DNA of 11,247 nucleotides from Usitatibacter sp035624355. GTDB lineage: Bacteria; Pseudomonadota; Gammaproteobacteria; Burkholderiales; Usitatibacteraceae. Under the pieces are notes generated by a model that searched no databases, was not told the DNA's origin, and saw nothing but the letters and a program-made list of their open reading frames with translations. This document shows, one piece after another, positions 6,148 to 11,247 of the stretch. Numbering within the stretch: position 1 is the stretch's first letter; each line of letters begins with the position of its first letter. A program made the translations under genes and the position numbers. The stretch lies in NCBI GenBank assembly GCA_035624355.1, contig DASPRQ010000040.1, positions 1 to 11,247 on the forward strand, given 5' to 3'.

Positions 6148-6801
6148 ATGGACGCCCTCATCGTCGCCACCATCGTCCTGGGACTCGCCGCGGACCAGCA
6201 CTGGGCCCGCTACGGCCAGGCCGTGGTGAGCGCGGCTGCGTGGATCGTGTGCCTCGCGCTCTGGAAGCGCAGCGACCGCCGCTCGCGAATCTCGCTCGCG
6301 GCGTGCCTCGCGTTCGCCACCGCCGGGGAGGCGTTTCTCTCGCTCGCGTGGGGCCTCTACACCTACCGCCTCGGCAACATCCCGCTCTTCGTCCCGCCGG
6401 GGCACGTGCTGCTCTACTTCCTCGGCACGCGCATCGCGCAACGCATCCCGGCACGCGGCGAATGGGCGGTCGCGGCCCTCGGGCTGCCCCTGGTGGCGCT
6501 CTTCGCGTGGACCGGCCGCGACACGCTGGGGCCGCTCCTCTATGCCCTCTTCCTCGCGTGCCTGTGGATCTCGCCCTCGCGCAGGCTCTACGCGACGATG
6601 TTCGTTCTATCGCTCGCGATGGAGCTCTACGGCACGTGGATGGGGAACTGGGCGTGGAGCGCGCGCGTGCCGTGGCTCGGGCTCGCCGCGGCGAATCCCC
6701 CGCTCGCGGCGGGGGCGTTCTATTGCGTGCTGGACCTGCTCATCGTCTCGGCCACGACGGCGGTGGAACGAAAATGGGGACAGGCCCGACAACTAACCTG
6801 A
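6148..6801 (+). CDS. Polytopic integral membrane protein, unknown function
   Basis: The 217-residue protein has about six to seven predicted membrane segments (roughly 3-16, 25-39, 49-69, 78-95, 105-121, 127-143, 148-165, with another hydrophobic stretch near 184-203). The best conserved-looking stretch is AWGLYTYRLGNIPLFVPPGH (67-86), where charged and aromatic residues, Glu61 and His86 sit in or next to membrane segments. A second is MELYGTWMGNWAW (158-170). Together they give the look of a small membrane enzyme or transporter, but I cannot name the family. It starts 46 bases after the glycosyltransferase stop and may share its transcript. The ribosome binding site is weak, and a stem-loop ends right before the ATG. 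The last nine residues (209-217, KWGQARQLT) and the stop codon are encoded inside a REP-like palindrome, so the ancestral C-terminus was probably different. Confidence 0.75.
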   Translation: MDALIVATIVLGLAADQHWARYGQAVVSAAAWIVCLALWKRSDRRSRISLAACLAFATAGEAFLSLAWGLYTYRLGNIPLFVPPGHVLLYFLGTRIAQRIPARGEWAVAALGLPLVALFAWTGRDTLGPLLYALFLACLWISPSRRLYATMFVLSLAMELYGTWMGNWAWSARVPWLGLAAANPPLAAGAFYCVLDLLIVSATTAVERKWGQARQLT

Positions 6802-6811
6802 CCCCTTTTCC
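6770..6811. repeat. REP-like imperfect inverted repeat overlapping the 3' end of the membrane protein gene
   Basis: The left arm GAAAATGGGGACAGG (6770-6784) and the right arm CCTGACCCCTTTTCC (6797-6811) are reverse complements at 12 of 15 positions, around the 12-base spacer CCCGACAACTAA. The AAAATGGGGACAG / CTGACCCC..TTTT form resembles the short interspersed palindromes that occur in many copies in some proteobacterial genomes and are associated with REP-associated tyrosine transposases (RAYTs). No such transposase is visible here, and copy number cannot be judged from one window. It sits between two convergent genes (stops at 6801 and 6818). The C-rich arm followed by a pyrimidine run with T-tracts on the plus strand could also help terminate transcription. 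Confidence 0.55.
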
Positions 6812-6817
6812 TTTTCC

Positions 6818-8164
6818 TCAGCCGCCGGCGAGGCCCGGATTGAAGCCGAGCACCGACTCGCACCAGGCCGCCACGCGCAGGGCGAGCTCGTCCTCGCGGT
6901 AGCGGCCCACGACCTGGAAGCCCAGCGGCAGCCCGCGCGGACCGCGACCCGAGGGGATCGTCACCGCGGGAAGGCCCGTGAGCGTCCAGAGCGAGCAGAA
7001 AGACGCGTCGCCCGTGCTCGCGAGACCCTCGGGCGCTTCCCCCGGCGCGGGAATCGTGACGATCGCCTCGTGGCTTTCGAAGAGCCGGTCGAGCCAGGCG
7101 CGATAGTCTTCGCGCCGTGCGCGCGCCCGGGCGTAGCGCTCGGGGGTCACGGCGCGGCCCCGATCGAGGACCTCGGTGAGGTGGGGCGAGAGCCGGATGC
7201 GGTGCCGCGACTCGACGGCCGCGAAGCTCTTCACCGCCTCGCGCTCCATGATCGTCATCGCGTCGCCCCAGGCGGCCTCGAAGAGGCGCGGCAGGTTCAC
7301 GTCCTTCGCGCGCGCCCCCGCCGCGGCGAGCTTCGCGACGCATTCGTCGAAGTGCGCGCGCTGGGCATCGGAGGCGAGAGTCCACTTCTGCGTGCGCACG
7401 ACGGCCACGCGCGGGGCGGCGGCGAGCGGCTCCAAGGGCACGTGGAGCAGGCGGGGCGCGGCCCGGACCATCGTCGCCTCGTCGCGCGCGTCGGCGCCCA
7501 TGAGGCAGGCGCCGAACCACGCCGCGTCGGCCACGGAGCGCGCGAACACTCCCACGGTGTCGAGCGTGGGGGCGAAGGGGTGGATGCCGGTGCGGGAGAT
7601 CGCCCCATGCGTGGGCTTGTACCCCACGACCCCGCAGAAAGCGGCCGGACGGATCACCGAGCCGAGGGTCTGGGTGCCGATCGCCACCGGGACGAACCCC
7701 GCGGCGACCGCCGCCGCAGAGCCGCTCGACGAGCCCCCGGGCGTGTGCGCGGGGTTCCAGGGATTGCGGGTCTTGCCCGGTGCCCGGTAGGCGAACTCGG
7801 TCGTGACGGTCTTGCCCATCACCAGCCCGCCCAGGGCCTCGAGGCGGCGCACGACCCACGCGGAGGTGGTCGGCACGTGGCTCGCGAAGATCACCGAGCC
7901 CATGCGGGTCGGGATGCCGCGCGTGTTGACGATGTCCTTCACCCCCACGGGGATCCCGTAGAGCGGCAGGTCGGCCAGGATGCCGCCGGCGCGCTCCTCG
8001 GCGTCGGCCATCGCGCGCGAGGCGTCGAACCACTCCCAGGCCTGGACGCGCGGCTCCAGGGCGGCGATGCGCTGCGAGCAGGCGGCCACGTAGTCCTGCA
8101 CGGTCGCGCGCCCCTCGCGGTACGCGCGCAGCGTGTCGAGTAACCCCAGGGAATGTAGGTCCAT
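6818..8164 (-). CDS. Amidase-signature (AS) family hydrolase
   Basis: Amidase-signature enzymes hydrolyse amide bonds with a Ser-cisSer-Lys triad, all of which is present. The Lys is Lys76 in IPVGVKD, the cis-Ser is Ser145 in PGGSSSGSAAAVAAG (142-156), and the acyl nucleophile is Ser169 in GTQTLGSVIRPAAFCG (163-178). The 24-residue spacing between the serines fits the family. The 448-residue length is normal. The N-terminus LGLLDTLRAYREGRATVQDY is a typical family start and agrees with the ATG at 8164. No ribosome binding site is visible before that ATG. There is no signal peptide, so the protein should be cytoplasmic. The absence of GatA-like neighbours (gatB, gatC) argues against the tRNA amidotransferase subunit. 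The substrate is unknown. It lies 78 bases downstream of the HbpS-like gene in the same direction and probably forms an operon with it. Confidence 0.92.
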   Translation of the reverse strand: MDLHSLGLLDTLRAYREGRATVQDYVAACSQRIAALEPRVQAWEWFDASRAMADAEERAGGILADLPLYGIPVGVKDIVNTRGIPTRMGSVIFASHVPTTSAWVVRRLEALGGLVMGKTVTTEFAYRAPGKTRNPWNPAHTPGGSSSGSAAAVAAGFVPVAIGTQTLGSVIRPAAFCGVVGYKPTHGAISRTGIHPFAPTLDTVGVFARSVADAAWFGACLMGADARDEATMVRAAPRLLHVPLEPLAAAPRVAVVRTQKWTLASDAQRAHFDECVAKLAAAGARAKDVNLPRLFEAAWGDAMTIMEREAVKSFAAVESRHRIRLSPHLTEVLDRGRAVTPERYARARARREDYRAWLDRLFESHEAIVTIPAPGEAPEGLASTGDASFCSLWTLTGLPAVTIPSGRGPRGLPLGFQVVGRYREDELALRVAAWCESVLGFNPGLAGG

Positions 8165-8242
8165 TGTTCTAGTTAGCGGCGGCCGCGGGCGCGCGGGGCC
8201 TCCGGCCGGGACCGATATTCTGCCGCCCCCCGCAGGGGATTG

Positions 8243-8671
8243 CTAGCCGAGGGCGGCCTTGAGCGCGTTCACGCCCGCGAGCGCGATCAGCTCGTCGTCG
8301 GAGGCCTTGACCCCGGAGACGCCCACCGCGCCCACGAGCTGGCCGTCCACCTCGAGGGGTACGCCGCCCTGCAGGATCGCCATGCCCTGGGCGATGGACA
8401 GGAAGGCGGTCCGCCCGGCGTTGACCGACTCCTCGAGCAGCCGCGAGGGCCGCTTCCAGGCCACGGCCGCGCGGGCCTTCTCGACGGCGGTCTCGACGCT
8501 CGACCATTGCGCCCCGTCGAGGCGCGCGAGCACGAGCGCGTGCCCTCCCTCGTCCACCACGGCGATCACGACCTTCCACTGGTGCCTGAGGGCCTCGGCC
8601 TCGCAGGCGGCGAGCACGACGCGCGCGGCCTCCAGCGTGAGGACCTTGCGGCTGGGCAGTTGCAGGGACAT
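8243..8671 (-). CDS. HbpS/GlcG-like (DUF336) protein
   Basis: The 142-residue product fits the GlcG/HbpS family, small alpha/beta proteins. Streptomyces HbpS binds haem; other members accompany glycolate or aromatic-degradation genes with unclear roles. Diagnostic stretches are VVIAVVDEGGHALVLARLDGA (34-54, read as one strand-turn-strand unit), ETAVEKARAAVAW (60-72), LQGGVPLEVDGQLVGAVGVSG (about 100-120) and the closing SDDELIALAGV. There is no signal peptide, so this member is probably cytoplasmic. It begins 32 bases from the divergent dsbB. No ribosome binding site precedes the ATG at 8671. Instead an extended -10 motif is positioned so that transcription would begin at the ATG. It is followed by the amidase gene after 78 bases, suggesting the two act on a related substrate, which the sequence does not reveal. 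Confidence 0.88.
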   Translation of the reverse strand: MSLQLPSRKVLTLEAARVVLAACEAEALRHQWKVVIAVVDEGGHALVLARLDGAQWSSVETAVEKARAAVAWKRPSRLLEESVNAGRTAFLSIAQGMAILQGGVPLEVDGQLVGAVGVSGVKASDDELIALAGVNALKAALG

Positions 8672-8677
8672 GGCGGG

Positions 8678-8686
8678 ATCATACCA
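8678..8686 (-). promoter_or_regulatory. Extended -10 promoter of the HbpS-like gene, probably leaderless
   Basis: On the minus strand TGGTATGAT (8678-8686) is an extended -10: TGn followed by TATGAT, five of six bases of consensus. The usual start site, seven bases further on, is the A of the ATG at 8671, and no ribosome binding site lies in between. This predicts a leaderless mRNA. The -35 position has no good match, which is common with extended -10 promoters. The element lies within the 32-bp spacer shared with dsbB. Confidence 0.45.
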
Positions 8687-8703
8687 AAGCCACTTGTGGG
8701 AAA

Positions 8704-9207
8704 ATGGCTGCGATGAAGACCCCTTCCCGGCTGTTCTTCGGCGCGATCCTCCTCGCCTGCGCGGGCTTGCTCTCCTTCGCCATCTACCTGCAGGAGGAGG
8801 TGGGCCTCGAGCCCTGCCCGATGTGCATCCTGCAGCGCTACGCGTTCACGCTGATCGCGATCGTCGCGCTCGCGGCGGTGATCCACGGCCCGCGCGGCGG
8901 CGCGTTCCCCAAGGTTTACGGCGCGCTCGTGGTGCTCCTCGCGATCGCCGGCGGCGGGGTGGCGGCGCGCCAGTCGTACATCCAGCACTTCCCGCCCGCC
9001 ACCACGAGCTGCGGCACCGACCTCGAGTTCCTGGTGAACACGTTCCCGATCTCGCAAGCGCTGCCGAAGATCTTCGCGGGCAGCGCGGACTGCGCGGCCG
9101 TGCACTGGCGGCTGCTCGGCATGTCGATCGCGGAATGGGCTCTCGTCTGGTTCGTGCTCTTCGTCGCGGCGACCGTGTGGTTCGCGTTCGCGCGCAAGGC
9201 GCGCTAG
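8704..9207 (+). CDS. dsbB: Disulfide bond formation protein DsbB
   Basis: DsbB is the inner-membrane quinone reductase that reoxidises DsbA, allowing disulfide formation in the periplasm. The 167-residue protein shows four membrane segments (about 10-29, 44-60, 71-88, 141-162). The first periplasmic loop carries the redox pair EPCPMCILQRY (Cys38 and Cys41), and the second loop carries Cys103 (TSCG) and Cys130 (SADC). The spacing is close to the E. coli pairs 41/44 and 104/130. Two starts are possible: ATG at 8704 (GGGA right upstream, tight spacing) or ATG at 8713 (MKTPSRLFF). I keep the first. The phoD-like gene follows nine bases after the stop in the same frame, so the two form a tight operon. 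The promoter must lie in or near the 32-bp spacer shared with the divergent HbpS-like gene. Confidence 0.95.
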   Translation: MAAMKTPSRLFFGAILLACAGLLSFAIYLQEEVGLEPCPMCILQRYAFTLIAIVALAAVIHGPRGGAFPKVYGALVVLLAIAGGGVAARQSYIQHFPPATTSCGTDLEFLVNTFPISQALPKIFAGSADCAAVHWRLLGMSIAEWALVWFVLFVAATVWFAFARKAR

Positions 9208-9216
9208 AGCCGGAGC

Positions 9217-10779
9217 TTGCGTTCCCTTCCGAAAGCCGGCCGCCGGGCCTTCCTCGAGCGCGCGCTCGCCCTCGGCGCCGCGGGCTTCCTGCAGCCGCTC
9301 GCGGGATGCGCCTCGCGCGAGGTCCGCTTCGCCTCCCATCCCTTCACGCTGGGGGTCGCTTCCGGCTCTCCGCGCCCCGACGGCGTCGTGCTGTGGACGC
9401 GCCTCGCTCCCGCGCCCCTCGAAGGCGGCGGCATGGACCCGGTGCCGGTCGACGTGCGCTGGGAAGTGGCCGAGGACGAGGCCTTCCGGCGCGTCGTGCG
9501 CAGCGGCACGCAGGCGGCGCTTCCCGCGGCCGCGCACACGGTGCACGTCGAGGTCGACGGGCTCGCGCCCGCGCGCGAGTACTGGTACCGGTTCTTCGCG
9601 GGCGCGGAAGCGAGCCCCGAGGCGCGCACGCGCACGGCGCCCGCGCCGGGCCACGGCGACGAGCGGCTGCGGCTCGCCCTCGCGAGCTGCCAGCAATACG
9701 AGCAGGGCTGGTACGTGGCGCACCGCCACCTCGCCGCCGAGGGCGTGGACCTCGTCGCGTTCGTGGGCGACTACATCTACGAGTCGAGCTGGGGCGGCGA
9801 TCACGTCCGCCACCACGCGTCGGGCGAGCCTTACACCCTCGCGCAATACCGCGACCGCTACGCCCAGTACAAGACCGATCCCGACCTGCAGCGCTCGCAT
9901 GCGTGCGCGCCGTGGATCGTCACGTGGGACGACCACGAGGTCGACAACGACTATGCGAACGACCGCGCCGAGGACCTCGAGCCGGACTTCCTGGCGCGGC
10001 GCGCGGCGGCCTACCAGGCGTTCCTCGAGCACCTTCCCGTGCGAGCGTCGCTGCTTCGCCCCATGGCGGGCGAGTACCGCATCTACGGCCGCCACTCGTG
10101 GGGATCGCTCGCCCGGCTGCACGTGCTCGACGATCGCCAGTACCGCTCGCACGAGGTGTGCCCGCGGCCGGGGCGCGGAGGCTCCAACGTCGTCGGCCCG
10201 GAGTGCGCCGAGCGGCTCGATCCCTCGCGCACGATTCTCGGCGAGCGCCAGGAGCGCTGGTTCGAGGAGGGCATGGCGCGCTCGCGGGCGGCGTGGAACA
10301 TCGTGGTGCAGCAGACCCTCATGGCGACCGCGGGCCGCCCCTCCGCGCGCGGGCTCCTTCACTGGACCGACGGCTGGGACGGGTATCCGGCGGCCCGCGA
10401 GCGGCTTCTCGCCGCGATCGAGCGCACGCGCGCGCGCAATCCCGTCGTGCTGGGCGGCGACGTGCACGCGAACTACGTCGCCGACCTGCGCGTGCATCCG
10501 GAGCGGATGGATACGCCCGTCGTCGCGACCGAGTTCTGCGGGACGTCGATCACCTCCCAGGGCCTCGGCGCCGGGATCGTGCGGGAGATCGCCGCGGCGA
10601 ATCCCCACATCCTCTTCGCCGAATCCACGAAGCGCGGCTACGTCGTGCTCGACTTCGCGCGCGGCCACCTGGAAACGCGCCTGCGCACCGTGGCCTCGGT
10701 GAAGGATCCGGACTCCCCGATCTCCACGCGCGCGACCTTCGCCGTCGAGGACGGGCATCCCGGCGCTCGTGCGGCGTGA
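9217..10779 (+). CDS. phoD: PhoD-like metallophosphatase (alkaline phosphatase D family), predicted Tat lipoprotein
   Basis: PhoD enzymes are secreted phosphatases/phosphodiesterases; the Bacillus enzyme uses iron and calcium. The N-terminus has a twin-arginine motif (GRRAFLERALALG, Arg9-Arg10) and a lipobox LAGC with Cys31, so it should be exported folded by Tat and lipid-anchored. Next comes the N-terminal beta domain, with LGVASGSPRPDGVVLWTRLA (45-64). The catalytic domain follows: ASCQQYEQG (156-164, conserved Cys158), VGDYIYES (183-190), WDDHEVDNDYA (237-247), GDVHANY (414-420) and EFCGTSI (439-445). The 520-residue length is normal. The start is a TTG: the dsbB stop TAG (9205-9207) is in the same frame, and TTG at 9217 is the only start codon between it and the twin arginines. 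GGAG at 9212-9215 is one base from the TTG, an awkward spacing. Export of phosphate-scavenging enzymes is often Pho-regulated, but I see no clear Pho box. Confidence 0.92.
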   Translation: MRSLPKAGRRAFLERALALGAAGFLQPLAGCASREVRFASHPFTLGVASGSPRPDGVVLWTRLAPAPLEGGGMDPVPVDVRWEVAEDEAFRRVVRSGTQAALPAAAHTVHVEVDGLAPAREYWYRFFAGAEASPEARTRTAPAPGHGDERLRLALASCQQYEQGWYVAHRHLAAEGVDLVAFVGDYIYESSWGGDHVRHHASGEPYTLAQYRDRYAQYKTDPDLQRSHACAPWIVTWDDHEVDNDYANDRAEDLEPDFLARRAAAYQAFLEHLPVRASLLRPMAGEYRIYGRHSWGSLARLHVLDDRQYRSHEVCPRPGRGGSNVVGPECAERLDPSRTILGERQERWFEEGMARSRAAWNIVVQQTLMATAGRPSARGLLHWTDGWDGYPAARERLLAAIERTRARNPVVLGGDVHANYVADLRVHPERMDTPVVATEFCGTSITSQGLGAGIVREIAAANPHILFAESTKRGYVVLDFARGHLETRLRTVASVKDPDSPISTRATFAVEDGHPGARAA

Positions 10780-10786
10780 CGCGCCG

Positions 10787-10812
10787 GGGCGGCGGCGTTG
10801 GAAGCTCCGCCC
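10787..10812. terminator. GC-rich stem-loop between convergent phoD and SDR genes
   Basis: GGGCGG (10787-10792) pairs with CCGCCC (10807-10812) around a 14-base loop, filling most of the 33-bp gap between the phoD stop (10779) and the SDR stop codon (10813-10815). No T-tract follows on either strand, so terminator function is only a possibility. Confidence 0.25.
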
Positions 10813-11247
10813 TCAGGAATCGGCGAGCTGCCTCAGGTCGAGCACGGGCTCCCCGGCGAGGCGTCCCGCCGCCTCGAGGCGCAGGATGTCGGCGGCCACG
10901 TCGCCGGCGCTCCTCAGAGCTCCCTCCGCCTTCATGCGGCGAAAGCGCTCGACGTCGGGGAAGTCGGCCTCGGAGACCGAGCGCACCGCGGCCTGCATGC
11001 CGGTATCCACGACGCCGGGCGCGAGGCTCGTCACCTCGACCGCCGCGCCGCGTTCCCGCGCCTCGAGCGCGGCCACGCGCGAGGCCATGTCCAGGCCCGC
11101 TTTCGCCACGCAATAGGCGCTCCATCCCGCCACCGGGCGCCGCCCCGCGCCCGAGGAGATGTTGACGATGCGCCGCAGCGGCGCGGCCCCCTCGGTCATG
11201 CGCAGGAACCGCCGCATGAGGCGCATGGGCGCCACGAGGTTCACGGC
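10813..11247 (-). CDS. Short-chain dehydrogenase/reductase, sepiapterin/benzil reductase-like (partial, 5' end outside window)
   Basis: Only the C-terminal 144 residues are in the window; the frame remains open through the last base, so the Rossmann GxxxGxG region lies beyond it. The visible part holds the SDR strand with the catalytic Ser (IVNISSGAG), the catalytic YxxxK motif in WSAYCVAKAGLDM, and the post-catalytic SLAPGVVDTGMQ. The stretches ISSGAGRRPVAGWSAYC and VRSVSEADFPDVERFRRMKA resemble the sepiapterin reductase / benzil reductase (YueD) subgroup of NADP-dependent carbonyl reductases. The substrate is not inferable. A GTG at 11244 could be read as a start, but it falls inside the conserved fold (VNLVAPMRL, the helix before the Ser strand), so this is an edge truncation and not a short gene. 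It is convergent with phoD. Confidence 0.92.
   Translation of the reverse strand, partial: AVNLVAPMRLMRRFLRMTEGAAPLRRIVNISSGAGRRPVAGWSAYCVAKAGLDMASRVAALEARERGAAVEVTSLAPGVVDTGMQAAVRSVSEADFPDVERFRRMKAEGALRSAGDVAADILRLEAAGRLAGEPVLDLRQLADS

Noticed and set aside
4268..6229. 653-codon plus-strand frame and several minus-strand frames over the glycosyltransferase
   Set aside because: These are out-of-frame Arg/Ala-rich translations. The 4443 frame has the GT39 signature and regular membrane segments.
8228..8238. CCCC-GCA-GGGG hairpin after the HbpS-like stop as a terminator
   Set aside because: A four-base stem without a T-tract, lying inside a probable operon, is too weak to call.
8566..10758. 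730-codon minus-strand open frame opposite dsbB and phoD
   Set aside because: It is an antisense shadow of DsbB and PhoD, which both carry full catalytic motifs.
8259..11165. 968-codon plus-strand open frame
   Set aside because: It runs antisense to the HbpS-like gene, out of frame through dsbB and phoD, and antisense to the SDR gene. The Arg/Ala-rich translation has no recognisable domain, while all four overlapped genes have clear family motifs.

Overview
This is a high-GC bacterial chromosome segment with ordinary, densely packed genes. It fits a betaproteobacterium, possibly from a metagenome. The clues are extreme GC at third codon positions, a DsbB, a Mak-type fructokinase, an ArnT-like membrane glycosyltransferase and an AsmA-type envelope protein. 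This assignment is inference from gene content and composition, not from a marker gene. I see no rRNA, tRNA, CRISPR array, phage gene or complete insertion sequence.

Layout. Positions 1-1778 (minus) hold the 5' part of a large gene that leaves the window. It encodes a small winged-helix-like domain, a very long Ala/Glu/Arg/Lys coiled coil, one membrane helix and the beginning of what looks like an AsmA-family periplasmic domain. A divergent 268-bp spacer separates it from a small secreted eight-cysteine protein of unknown function (2047-2415, plus). Convergent to that is a minus-strand cluster read in the order fructokinase (mak), exported MsrA and a 69-residue KTSC-domain protein (4230 down to 2422). 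A 212-bp divergent spacer follows. Next come two plus-strand membrane protein genes: an ArnT-like GT39 glycosyltransferase (4443-6101) and an unrecognised polytopic protein (6148-6801). The tail of the second gene is encoded by a REP-like palindrome. Convergent to it is a minus-strand pair, an HbpS/GlcG-like protein (8671-8243) followed by an amidase-signature hydrolase (8164-6818). A tight divergent spacer leads to dsbB (8704-9207) and a Tat-lipoprotein PhoD-like phosphatase (9217-10779) on the plus strand. The window ends inside a minus-strand SDR oxidoreductase (10813-11247).

How the genes fit together. No single pathway spans the window. The recurring theme is the cell envelope: an AsmA-like protein, lipid-linked sugar transfer, periplasmic thiol oxidation (DsbB), periplasmic methionine sulfoxide repair (exported MsrA), a secreted cysteine-rich protein and an exported phosphatase. 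DsbB plausibly supports disulfide formation in the eight-Cys protein. Metabolic enzymes (Mak, amidase, SDR) are interspersed.

Most interesting points: the unusual domain fusion in the first gene; the REP-like inverted repeat that supplies the last nine codons and stop of the 6148-6801 gene; the forced TTG start of phoD in the same frame as the dsbB stop; and a candidate leaderless promoter for the HbpS-like gene. I did not find a convincing new multi-gene system.
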